From: a bacterium
GTDB lineage: Bacteria > SZUA-79 > Acidulodesulfobacterales > Acidulodesulfobacteraceae
DNA length: 8,145 nt
NCBI GenBank assembly: GCA_021788495.1
Contig: JAJYKQ010000047.1
Span: 1 to 8,145 of the forward strand
Direction of reading: 5' to 3'
The notes beneath the pieces are model-generated. The model was not told the origin of the DNA. It saw only the letters and a program-made list of their open reading frames with translations, and searched no databases. Shown piece after piece: positions 1 through 7,029 of this stretch. A program made the position numbers and the translations under genes. Within the stretch, counting starts at the first letter, position 1. Every line of letters starts with the position of its first letter.

Positions 1-3000
1 CCATAGTTTTTTTATTATGCGTTATCATAATTATCTGGGAATAGTTAGATATTTCCTCAATTAATTTATTATACCTTGCGTTGTTGGCAAAATCTAACGG
101 AGCATCGACCTCGTCTATAACGCAGAACGGAGTTTTTTTCGTTAAAAAAATAGCGAATAAAAGGCTTACGGCTACCAGAACCCTTTCGCCCTGAGATAAA
201 ATATTAATTCCGGTAAATTTCTTTCCCGGTATCTGGACGTTTATTTCCATTCCCTGAGTTTCTTCGGCATCCGCTTCTTTTTCATTTAATTCGGGTTTTT
301 GGCTCGCTTCAAATTCTATTTCTTCCGAAACCTTAGAAACTACGCTTAATATATCTGCGTTTCCGCCTCCAAACAAAAAAACGAAAAGCTCTTTAAATTT
401 TTGCCTTATATCGCTCATGCTTGATTTAAATTTTTCTTTGGACACTGCATCCAATTTTTTAATAATACCGTTGAGCGTTTCGATTGAGTTTTCTAAGTCT
501 TTTTTCTGTTTTCCAAGAAAATCGAAACGTTCCAGCGCCGTTTTGTATTCTTCGGCGGCATTCATATTTACGTTGCCTATTTCTAGAATTTTTACCGAAA
601 GTTGTTCTATATTTTTTTTAATATTATTATCGCTTAAATCGGCTATGCCGTCTATAAAAATTTTATCTTCTTCGGAAAGTCCGCCGGCTAAACGGACTGC
701 GGCACTATTTGAATCTATTTCGGCAAGTTTTTCGTTATTAATATTTATATAAGCCTGCAAAGAGTTCTGTTTTTTTTCTATATCAGACTTGCGTTCGTTT
801 GCTCTTTCAATATCCTTTTCGGCTGCCGAAATCTTTTCTTTTAAAGATTCTAATTTAGCTTCGGACTCTTTAATAAGAATGTCGGCTTCTTTAACCGATA
901 AATTAAGAGCCTCGATGTTTTTTCTTTTTGCGGACAAATCTTCCGATGCGGCATTAATCTCGCGAGCATATTTTTCGTTCTGTTCGCGCAATGAGTTAAT
1001 CCTTTTATCGTAATTCGACAGGTTGTATTCCAAGTCTTTTATCTGTTTTTTTAAAAAATTAATATTCTGTCCCGCCGAGTTAATCTCTATTCTTAAAGCA
1101 GTTTCTTCCTCTTTGATTTTTTCAATATCTTTTTCCGCAGCCGCTAATTTTTGCTCTTCTTCATTTTTTGCGGCATTTTTTAATTTATACTCGCTTTCCA
1201 ATAAAATTATTTCGTCCTGCAATTCCTCTTTTTCCCCGTATTCGTTCTGTTTTTCTTTTTCTAAGTTTGCAGATTCTCTTATTAATATATTGTATCTTTC
1301 TTTTGATTTTTCGACTATGTTTTTAATATGCTTCAGGTCGCTTTCGATAGCAAACCTCGCCATTTCCAAAGCCCTGATTTTGCCGCTTATCTTTTCTTTA
1401 TTTTCCTTATGTTCTTTAATTTTGGATTGAACGGAAGCCAAAGAGGTTTCTATCGATTTAAGCTCCTCTTTTTTCACCGATTCTAATGCGGAATATTCGG
1501 ACAGTTTATTCTTATTTATAAAAAGATTTGCTCCGTCGTCGTCTTTATCTTTTCCTGCCGATATAAAACCGTCCGACGTAAATATCGACCCGTCATCCGT
1601 TATTATATTAACTTCAGGAAAAAAATTATTGCGCTCTATATAGTCTAAAATTTTATTTTTGTCTTCGCAGTAATAAAAATCTTTACCTATATCCTCAAAC
1701 GATATATTTTTATAATTTAATTTAATTTTTTCTTTTATCGGAACAAGGTTTAACTCTCTGCAAACTTCGCATTCTAAGCCGCCGTTTTCGGAATCGTTTT
1801 TATTTTTATTTTTTCCCGGAATAAAAATTTTAATTTTTCCTCTTTTATCGGCGTTAATGTATTCTATCGCCTTCCTTGCGTAGCCGATATTATCTAATAT
1901 AACCGTTTCCACGGCATCTCCGAAACTCGCCGCCGCCGCATTTTCAAAACCGGGTTCGATTTCTATCGCGTCGTATAAAGGGAATGTCTCGTAGTCTTTT
2001 TTTGATTTAAGAAAATCTTTGACGCCTTCGGAAAATCCTTCCCTGTTTCCGATAAACTCTTTAAGTTTAGTTATTTCAACATTAACTTTTATAAGCTCTT
2101 TTTCTAAAGCGTTTTTTTGGGAGAAATATTCATTGAATTCTTTGTCTAACCTTATAAGTTCGGCTTCGTTATCCGAATATCTCTTTTTAACGGTTTCGGC
2201 GGACAGTTCGTTATCTTTTAAATCCAAGTTTTTTTGGCTAAAAGAAACTTCCGCATCTTTTAATTCTGCGGAAATTTTATCTGCGTTATTTTGCGTTTCT
2301 ATAATTTTTGCTTCTATGTTTTTAATATTTTTATCTATAAAAATAATTTTGTTTTTTCCGTTTTGCGATTTTTCGATGATATCTAAAATCTCGTCTTCGA
2401 TATCCGCAAGGATACCTTTGGCTTTCAGCATAAACTCTTTTTTTTCGGAAAGAGATTTTGCCGTTATATTTAATTTTTCGTTAAGGTTTTTGAAATTAGA
2501 TTCGTCGTTCAAAAGTTTTTCCTTCAACCCCGTCAATTTTTCGGCGTTTCTTTTGCGTGATTCGTCCTGCTCGTCCGCTTCTTTGGTTTTTTTTGTTATT
2601 TCTGATTCCATATCTTTAATTTTTATTTCTAAATATTCTATATCGGAACCAAGCTTTGCAAGTTCTATCAAGCGACTGTTTTTTTCGTTTGCCGCTGTTT
2701 TATAAGTTTTTTCTATATCGTCAAACGAAGTTTTAGCATCGGTTAGCATGTCTAATAAAGAAGCGATGCGCGCGCCCGCTTCCGCAAGCTGAGCCGAATA
2801 AATTTCAAGCTCGGACTTATACTTTTCTATATCGGAAATTATTTTATTTTTCGACCTGAAGTACAATACGTATTCATAACGGTTTTTTTCGGTTTCGGCG
2901 AGCCGGTATTCTTCTAATTTTTTAGCCGATTTCTCCAAATCTTCGAGACGGCTTTCGACTTCGCCCAGCAGATCGCCTATTCTTAAAAGATTATTGACGG

Positions 3001-3553
3001 CGGCCTCAAGTTTTTTAGAAGCCGATTTTTTCTGGATTTTATATTTGGTAATTCCGGAAGCTTCTTCAAAAAATAAACGTAATTCTGCCGGCTTAAAATT
3101 TAGCAAAGAGTTAATTTTATAGGAATCTATTATGGAATAATGTTTCGATAAACCGCTTTCGTTAAAAAAATCTAAATATTCTCTGTACGGAACGGAAATC
3201 CCGTTTATTTTATACTCGGTTTCTTTGTTTTTAAAATGCCTGCGTTCAACCATTATTTCCGAAAAATCTTTATATTTAAAACTTCCGCCTGCGCTGTTTT
3301 CAAAAACGCCCCTGCACAAAGCGACGGATGAACCGTTTCTTATGTTTGAGCCGTGGAATATTATATCGTTCATGCTTTTCAATCTTAATTCTTTGAGGTT
3401 CTGCTCTCCGAGAATAAATCTTACGGCATCGACGATATTGGTTTTTCCGCATCCGTTAGGACCGACTATTACGTTTATACCTTTATCGAAAGGTATTCTT
3501 ATTTTATCGGGAAATGTTTTAAAACCGAAAAGCTCTATATATTTAAGATGCAT
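1..3553 (-). CDS. smc: Chromosome segregation protein SMC (nearly complete, C-terminal end cut by window edge)
   Basis: SMC is a dimeric coiled-coil ATPase that, with ScpA and ScpB, organises and segregates the chromosome. My translation gives 1184 codons in one frame, checked at the start, middle and left edge. Seen in order: Walker A GPNGCGKTN at residues 31-39; R-loop segment GEQNLKELR with Arg57; Q-loop region near 141-146; FFEEASGITKYK; coiled coil to about 500; hinge about 510-667, ending ITDDGSIFTSDGFISAG; returning coiled coil; FLFGGGNAD near 1062; IPGKK; signature LSQGE at 1119-1123; Walker B FCVIDEVDAPLD with Asp1147-Glu1148; and ITHNKKTM at the edge. An acidic stretch of about 20 residues sits just before the GMEINVQIPGKK strand. 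Only the last few tens of residues should be missing. The start ATG lies 15 nt after rsmE with no visible Shine-Dalgarno sequence. Odd points are the absent Q-loop Gln, LSQGE in place of LSGGE, and CEVC in the hinge. Confidence 0.96.
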   Translation of the reverse strand, partial: MHLKYIELFGFKTFPDKIRIPFDKGINVIVGPNGCGKTNIVDAVRFILGEQNLKELRLKSMNDIIFHGSNIRNGSSVALCRGVFENSAGGSFKYKDFSEIMVERRHFKNKETEYKINGISVPYREYLDFFNESGLSKHYSIIDSYKINSLLNFKPAELRLFFEEASGITKYKIQKKSASKKLEAAVNNLLRIGDLLGEVESRLEDLEKSAKKLEEYRLAETEKNRYEYVLYFRSKNKIISDIEKYKSELEIYSAQLAEAGARIASLLDMLTDAKTSFDDIEKTYKTAANEKNSRLIELAKLGSDIEYLEIKIKDMESEITKKTKEADEQDESRKRNAEKLTGLKEKLLNDESNFKNLNEKLNITAKSLSEKKEFMLKAKGILADIEDEILDIIEKSQNGKNKIIFIDKNIKNIEAKIIETQNNADKISAELKDAEVSFSQKNLDLKDNELSAETVKKRYSDNEAELIRLDKEFNEYFSQKNALEKELIKVNVEITKLKEFIGNREGFSEGVKDFLKSKKDYETFPLYDAIEIEPGFENAAAASFGDAVETVILDNIGYARKAIEYINADKRGKIKIFIPGKNKNKNDSENGGLECEVCRELNLVPIKEKIKLNYKNISFEDIGKDFYYCEDKNKILDYIERNNFFPEVNIITDDGSIFTSDGFISAGKDKDDDGANLFINKNKLSEYSALESVKKEELKSIETSLASVQSKIKEHKENKEKISGKIRALEMARFAIESDLKHIKNIVEKSKERYNILIRESANLEKEKQNEYGEKEELQDEIILLESEYKLKNAAKNEEEQKLAAAEKDIEKIKEEETALRIEINSAGQNINFLKKQIKDLEYNLSNYDKRINSLREQNEKYAREINAASEDLSAKRKNIEALNLSVKEADILIKESEAKLESLKEKISAAEKDIERANERKSDIEKKQNSLQAYININNEKLAEIDSNSAAVRLAGGLSEEDKIFIDGIADLSDNNIKKNIEQLSVKILEIGNVNMNAAEEYKTALERFDFLGKQKKDLENSIETLNGIIKKLDAVSKEKFKSSMSDIRQKFKELFVFLFGGGNADILSVVSKVSEEIEFEASQKPELNEKEADAEETQGMEINVQIPGKKFTGINILSQGERVLVAVSLLFAIFLTKKTPFCVIDEVDAPLDFANNARYNKLIEEISNYSQIIMITHNKKTM

Positions 3554-3568
3554 AATATACTAAAATTT

Positions 3569-4315
3569 TTAATACGAGTAGCATATTAAATTGGAAACCG
3601 AATAAATAGAAGCGGTAAAAGTACTCATGATGTAATCGGTCAACTTAACCTGCGTCAATCCGTATTTTTTGGAAAGTTCTAACTCGGATACCGAAAAATC
3701 GCCTTCGGGGCCTATGAAAATTCCCATAGAAATATCTTTTTTGCTAAAATCAAAAGATTCTAAATATTTTTTAAGATACAAGTCTGCCTGAGGAGCAGCT
3801 ATAAGTTTGACGCCGTAATTTTCGGTCGCTTTAAATGCGTCTTCTAATGTTTCCGGTTCTTTTATCTCCGTAGAAAAATTTTTTCCCGCAATTATCATGG
3901 CGCCTTTAGAAATCTTATCCCATTTAGACATCTTTGAGCTTATCTCTTTCCTGTTTTTTAAAGTTATCGACCTTTCGGTTATAACGGGAATCACGGCGCA
4001 TATTTCAAGCTCGCAAATCCTGGCTATTAGCTGATCCATAATATGTGAAGTAATCAAAGGCAAAAAAATGTTTATTTTATGTCCGTCTTCCGTATACCTA
4101 TCTACCGACAAGAGTTCTAACGTTACGCTTCTTTTGCCTATTGCTATAATTTCTGCGGAAAATACAGATCCTGCGCCGTCGTAAAGCAAAATTTTTGAAC
4201 CGGCTTGTTTCCTAAAGGCTTTAATATGCGAAATTATAGACTCTAAAACTATTTTTTTTCCCGAAATTTTGCCGTCTGCTTCTATTTTTTCTTCGATAAA
4301 GAATCTGTTATGCAT
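3569..4315 (-). CDS. rsmE: RsmE-family 16S rRNA (uracil-1498-N3)-methyltransferase homologue, divergent SAM site
   Basis: RsmE proteins methylate U1498 of 16S rRNA using S-adenosylmethionine. They combine an N-terminal PUA-like RNA-binding domain with a C-terminal SPOUT (trefoil-knot) methyltransferase domain. The 248 residues fit the family (E. coli about 243). Visible are the N-terminal MHNRFF, KILLYDGAGSVFSAEI around 41-56 (PUA-like strands), PVITERS at 110-116, the conserved Trp in KWDKI at 131-135, and IGPEGDFS at 201-208, the diagnostic SPOUT loop. The usual LGxRxLRxETA segment is instead LTDYIMSTFTA at 225-235. The usual EAxEQxxR helix is also altered, at about 136-146. The reading frame is intact, so this is divergence and not an obvious pseudogene. 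It lies 15 nt after the DUF502 gene and 15 nt before smc, and its ATG has no clear Shine-Dalgarno sequence. Family assignment is fairly safe; catalytic activity is uncertain. Confidence 0.82.
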   Translation of the reverse strand: MHNRFFIEEKIEADGKISGKKIVLESIISHIKAFRKQAGSKILLYDGAGSVFSAEIIAIGKRSVTLELLSVDRYTEDGHKINIFLPLITSHIMDQLIARICELEICAVIPVITERSITLKNRKEISSKMSKWDKISKGAMIIAGKNFSTEIKEPETLEDAFKATENYGVKLIAAPQADLYLKKYLESFDFSKKDISMGIFIGPEGDFSVSELELSKKYGLTQVKLTDYIMSTFTASIYSVSNLICYSY

Positions 4316-4330
4316 TTTTCGTCAAAATTT

Positions 4331-4927
4331 TTATAAGCTATCGGGAAAAGCTATTCCGGCCGAAAGAACTATCTGGATACCCTGTTCTACTTTTAATCCG
4401 GTATCTATCACGTCTTCTTTTTTTGCTATAATATTCATTCCAATATATAAATGGTTAGTAGGTATATATACTACCGCATATTCGTCTTTGCCTCCGGTTT
4501 TTATTCCGGTAGCGGAAGTTAAAAAGCCGTATATAAATTTATCGTCGTTATATTTTACCAAAACGAATTTTTTAAATGAACTCTTGCCGGGAGAAAAAAT
4601 ATCTACCCACTGTTTCGTAGATTTATAAAGTAAATTTACTACCGGAATTTTTAACATTACGTTTTCGTAAAAGTTTATAATAGACCTTCCCGCTAAATTC
4701 GTAATAAGATAACCGGAAGCTAAAATTAAAATAAGCAAAAGTATTAACCCTATGTCCGGTATATAAATATGAATATAATTTTCGAGAAAAACGGAAAACG
4801 GATTAAAAATAAGGTTTATTTCCTTTAACAGCCAGACTATTATAAAAATAGTCAAAGCTCCCGGAATGACCACAGTTAAACCAGCAAGAAACCTGCTTCT
4901 TATTTTAGACAAAAAAGTTTTACCCAT
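4331..4927 (-). CDS. DUF502 family two-helix membrane protein
   Basis: This 198-residue protein matches the DUF502 pattern, a widespread bacterial inner-membrane family of unknown biochemical function that is related to plant COV proteins. Visible are a basic N-terminus followed by RFLAGLTVVIPGALT, leading into a first hydrophobic helix (about 14-36). A second very hydrophobic helix lies at about 57-79, followed by IPVVNLLYKSTKQW (94-107), resembling the family's IPxxxxIYxxxKQ motif. The soluble C-terminal part holds VLVKYNDDKFIYGFLTS, VVYIPTNHLYIG and a terminal VLSAG. The segment that often reads PTTPNPTSG in this family is PTNHLYIGM here. It is the first gene of the apparent DUF502-rsmE-smc operon. 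Its ATG is about 24 nt after the U-tract of a terminator-like hairpin, and no Shine-Dalgarno sequence is visible. I assign the family, not a function. Confidence 0.85.
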   Translation of the reverse strand: MGKTFLSKIRSRFLAGLTVVIPGALTIFIIVWLLKEINLIFNPFSVFLENYIHIYIPDIGLILLLILILASGYLITNLAGRSIINFYENVMLKIPVVNLLYKSTKQWVDIFSPGKSSFKKFVLVKYNDDKFIYGFLTSATGIKTGGKDEYAVVYIPTNHLYIGMNIIAKKEDVIDTGLKVEQGIQIVLSAGIAFPDSL

Positions 4928-5077
4928 TAATTTTATGACATTTATTTTTTAAAAAATTAAAGCGCTTTCACTATTATTAAGAAAGCGCTTTAAAATAGTT
5001 ATAAAATTATATTTATGCGGCGTCATAATTTAATTCCGGCACCGCCACAAAATGGCCTAAATTTACTGCTTTTATTA
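4928..5077 (-). promoter_or_regulatory. Putative transcribed leader of the DUF502-rsmE-smc operon
   Basis: If the promoter at 5110-5083 is used, this region is a 5' leader. It contains an unusually GC-rich patch for this window (about 5035-5056, with GCCA/TGGC capable of a short hairpin) and then the strong terminator-like hairpin, which ends only about 24 nt before the start codon. I recognise no known riboswitch family, T-box or tRNA here. The alternative is simply the untranslated end of the upstream operon. Confidence 0.3.
4951..4993 (-). terminator. Intrinsic terminator-like hairpin
   Basis: A perfect 13-bp inverted repeat (TTAAAGCGCTTTC at 4957-4969, GAAAGCGCTTTAA at 4981-4993) encloses an 11-nt loop. 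Read on the minus strand, the stem is followed at once by TTTTTT (4956-4951), the layout of a rho-independent terminator. It lies 114 nt after the rfbD stop and just before the DUF502 gene. It could end the lptD-rfbB-rfbD transcript or act as an attenuator for the next operon. Each arm also contains the palindrome AAAGCGCTTT, so a protein-binding role is possible. Confidence 0.75.
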
Positions 5078-5082
5078 TATAT

Positions 5083-5110
5083 ATTATATATCTTAATTTC
5101 TATTTTTCAA
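5083..5110 (-). promoter_or_regulatory. Candidate sigma-70 promoter for DUF502-rsmE-smc
   Basis: On the minus strand TTGAAA (5110-5105, 5 of 6 to the -35 consensus) is followed after 16 bp by a perfect TATAAT (5088-5083). A second TATAAT at 5079-5074 lies just downstream. The -35 overlaps the rfbD stop codon. Transcription would begin near 5077, giving a leader of about 150 nt before the DUF502 ATG. In such AT-rich DNA a TATAAT match alone is weak evidence; the paired -35 and the intergenic position raise it. Confidence 0.45.
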
Positions 5111-5979
5111 ACAATAAAGTATCCTATGTCGTTGCAATATTTTTTTAAAGCGTCTTTCCACGACCTTAATTCAATTCCGTAATCTTCCTTAATCTTGGCG
5201 TTATCAAGCACGCTGTAAACTGGTCTTTTCGCCGCTCTTGCCGATTTATCGGAACTTACGGGAATGATCTCGCAGTTTGTCCTTTTAAAAACATTTACTA
5301 TTTCAAGGGCAAACTTATACCACGTCGTATGTCCGTCGCTTGAATTAGTCAAATGATATATTTCGTTTTTCGAGTTATCCTTTATAATTATTTCGGATAT
5401 TGCATAGGCTATGTCTTTAGTGTACGTCGGACTGCCGAACTGGTCGTCTACGACTTCTATTTTTTTCTGGCTGTCGGCTAATTTTAGAATAGTATTTACG
5501 AAATTTTTCCCGTTTTTTCCGTAAAGCCAGGAAGTACGCAGTATTATATAGCTTGCGCCGGAATTTTTTAAAGATTCCTCCCCTCTCAGCTTAGACGAGC
5601 CGTATTCGTTTATCGGGTTAGTCACGTCGTCTTCATTATAAGGCGTTCTTTTTGAACCGTCAAAAACATAATCGGTGCTGATATGAATTATTCTGGCGCC
5701 GGTGTTTAAAGCCGCATCGGCTAAGTTTTGCACGCCGATATTATTAACGGCGTCCGCCCTTTCTTTGTCTGTTTCGGCTCCGTCCACGTTAGTATAAGCC
5801 GCACAATTAACGATATAATCGGGCTTAAAACTTTCAACGGCGGAATTTACCGCTTCAGAATTTGCAATGTCCAAATTTTTTGAGTTAAAATTTTTGATTA
5901 AAAAGTTAACGCCTTTTAGGGCGGCATTTACGTCGATACCGAGCATGCCTGTCGAACCAATAAGGGCAATTTTAAGCAT
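5107..5979 (-). CDS. rfbD: dTDP-4-dehydrorhamnose reductase
   Basis: RmlD/RfbD is the last enzyme of dTDP-L-rhamnose synthesis. It reduces dTDP-4-dehydro-L-rhamnose with NAD(P)H in the cytoplasm. The 290 residues are typical of this extended short-chain dehydrogenase. Visible are the nucleotide-binding GSTGMLG (8-14), NCAAYTNVDGAE (58-69), STDYVFDG (101-108), the catalytic YGSSK with Tyr126 and Lys130, LRTSWLYG (147-154), VVDDQFGSPTYT (176-187), YHLTNSS (208-214) and KRPVYSVLDN. I start at ATG 5979, giving MLKIALIG, because GAGG lies 7 nt upstream. An in-frame TTG two codons earlier (5985) would leave almost no room for that site. The ribosome-binding site overlaps the TGA of rfbB, with 9 nt between the genes, which suggests translational coupling. 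The product feeds rhamnose into O-antigen or other surface glycans. Confidence 0.95.
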   Translation of the reverse strand: MLKIALIGSTGMLGIDVNAALKGVNFLIKNFNSKNLDIANSEAVNSAVESFKPDYIVNCAAYTNVDGAETDKERADAVNNIGVQNLADAALNTGARIIHISTDYVFDGSKRTPYNEDDVTNPINEYGSSKLRGEESLKNSGASYIILRTSWLYGKNGKNFVNTILKLADSQKKIEVVDDQFGSPTYTKDIAYAISEIIIKDNSKNEIYHLTNSSDGHTTWYKFALEIVNVFKRTNCEIIPVSSDKSARAAKRPVYSVLDNAKIKEDYGIELRSWKDALKKYCNDIGYFIV

Positions 5980-5986
5980 AATCAAA

Positions 5987-5990
5987 CCTC
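5987..5990 (-). promoter_or_regulatory. Ribosome binding site of rfbD, overlapping the rfbB stop
   Basis: Minus-strand GAGG sits 7 nt before ATG 5979 and shares bases with the rfbB stop codon (TGAGG). It fixes the rfbD start at MLKIALIG and suggests that terminating rfbB ribosomes reinitiate on rfbD. Confidence 0.7.
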
Positions 5991-6999
5991 ATCTGTTTTC
6001 ATACATTTTTTTATAATATTCTTTATAATCGCCGGATAATATTTTACGCCACCAGTTTTCGTTGTTTACATACCAGTCTATTGTATCGTCGAGACCTTTC
6101 TCGAGAAAATACTCCGGCAAAAAACCCATATTTTTATTTATTTTTGAAAAATCCATAGCATATCTTCTGTCGTGACCTAATCTGTCTTTGACGTATTTTA
6201 TTAAAGAATGCGGTTTATTGAGTTTATCGAGTATATATATAATTATATCTATATTTTTAGTTTCGGCATTGCCGCCTATATTATAAACTTCTCCAAAATC
6301 CCCTTTTTCTAAGACTAAGCATATTCCTTTCACGTGGTCTAAAACGTGTATCCAGTCTCTTACGTTTTTACCGTCGCCGTAAAGAGGAATTTCTTTATCG
6401 TTTAGAGCGTTTATTATTGTTAAGGGTATTAATTTTTCCGGAAATTGATACGGCCCGTAATTATTAGAACAACGCGTAATTAAAACCGGCATATTATAAG
6501 TGTGAAAAAACGACATGACAAGCATATCTGCGGCGGCTTTTGAAGCGGAATAAGGGCTTCTCGGCGACAAAGGAGTTTCTTCGGTAAATTTTCCGGCGTC
6601 TCCTAACGATCCGTAAACTTCGTCGGTAGAAATTTGCAAAAATTTTTCTACTTTATGTTTCATAGACAACTCAAGAAGATTTAACGTTCCTTCGACGTTA
6701 GTCCTTGTAAAAATAGAAGGTTCCAGAATAGACCTGTCGACGTGGGATTCAGCCGCAAAATTTATTACGAAGTCTATTTTATTTTCGTTAAAAATTTTGG
6801 ACAAAGTCTGCTTGTCGGCAATATCAGTTTTATAAAACCTGTAATTTTCGGTATAACCTGCAAGATTTTCCGGATTTGCGGCATAGGTTATGCTGTCTAT
6901 GTTTATAATATCTACGTCTTTTCGATTATCCAAAATATAACGTATAAAATTGGCCCCTATAAAACCGAATCCCCCCGTTACCAGATACGTCTTCTTCAT
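5989..6999 (-). CDS. rfbB: dTDP-glucose 4,6-dehydratase
   Basis: RmlB/RfbB converts dTDP-D-glucose to dTDP-4-dehydro-6-deoxy-D-glucose, the second step of dTDP-rhamnose synthesis, using tightly bound NAD+. The 336 residues match the family length. Visible are TGGFGFIG (8-15) for NAD binding, DSITYAANPENL (35-46), FAAESHVDRSI (81-91), the catalytic triplet in STDEVYG (Thr125, Asp126, Glu127), YSASK (Tyr150, Lys154), RCSNNYGPYQFPEKLIPL (176-193), PLYGDGKNVRDWIHVLDH (205-222) and GHDRRYAMD (275-283). I start at ATG 6999. An upstream in-frame ATG (7023) would translate the Shine-Dalgarno sequence itself (Met-Gln-Gly-Gly) and has none of its own. It follows lptD by 30 nt and precedes rfbD by 9 nt. 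The enzymes for the first and third steps (RmlA, RmlC) are not in the window. Confidence 0.96.
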   Translation of the reverse strand: MKKTYLVTGGFGFIGANFIRYILDNRKDVDIINIDSITYAANPENLAGYTENYRFYKTDIADKQTLSKIFNENKIDFVINFAAESHVDRSILEPSIFTRTNVEGTLNLLELSMKHKVEKFLQISTDEVYGSLGDAGKFTEETPLSPRSPYSASKAAADMLVMSFFHTYNMPVLITRCSNNYGPYQFPEKLIPLTIINALNDKEIPLYGDGKNVRDWIHVLDHVKGICLVLEKGDFGEVYNIGGNAETKNIDIIIYILDKLNKPHSLIKYVKDRLGHDRRYAMDFSKINKNMGFLPEYFLEKGLDDTIDWYVNNENWWRKILSGDYKEYYKKMYENR

Positions 7000-7011
7000 A
7001 AAATTTATCTT

Positions 7012-7019
7012 ACCTCCTT
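7012..7019 (-). promoter_or_regulatory. Strong Shine-Dalgarno sequence of rfbB
   Basis: Minus-strand AAGGAGGT is an eight-base match to the canonical anti-Shine-Dalgarno sequence. It lies 12 nt before ATG 6999, somewhat longer than usual, and it decides against the upstream ATG at 7023, which it overlaps. Confidence 0.7.
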
Positions 7020-7029
7020 GCATACATTT

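Noticed and set aside
417..2705. Several plus-strand open frames of 74 to 228 codons, rich in Ser, Phe and Leu
   Set aside because: They lie antisense to the smc coiled coil. Lys- and Glu-rich codons (AAA, GAA, GAT) read backwards give Phe, Ser and Ile, which explains the open frames. None has a recognisable domain or ribosome site.
3225..3563. Plus-strand open frame of 112 codons over the start of smc
   Set aside because: It is fully antisense to the conserved SMC N-terminal head, including Walker A, so it is a shadow.
4269..4628. Plus-strand open frame of 119 codons across the rsmE/DUF502 junction
   Set aside because: It is antisense to two genes with clear family motifs and has no recognisable domain.
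4949..5026. Minus-strand 25-codon open frame (starts MTPHKYNF) spanning the leader hairpin and ending in its U-tract, considered as an attenuator leader peptide
   Set aside because: There is no Shine-Dalgarno sequence and no run of a single regulatory amino acid. The length is expected by chance. It deserves a second look only if the leader promoter is confirmed.
5071..5090. AT dinucleotide-rich stretch (TATATAATATATATAATA on the minus strand) as a simple repeat or origin-type element
   Set aside because: It is short and imperfect, and is better explained as the -10 region of the candidate promoter. No DnaA boxes or iteron repeats are seen nearby.
5015..5188. Plus-strand short open frame with a Leu/Ile-rich stretch, considered as a small membrane protein
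   Set aside because: There is no ribosome site, the second half is antisense to rfbD, and the hydrophobic run comes from an AT-rich TATA-type stretch.
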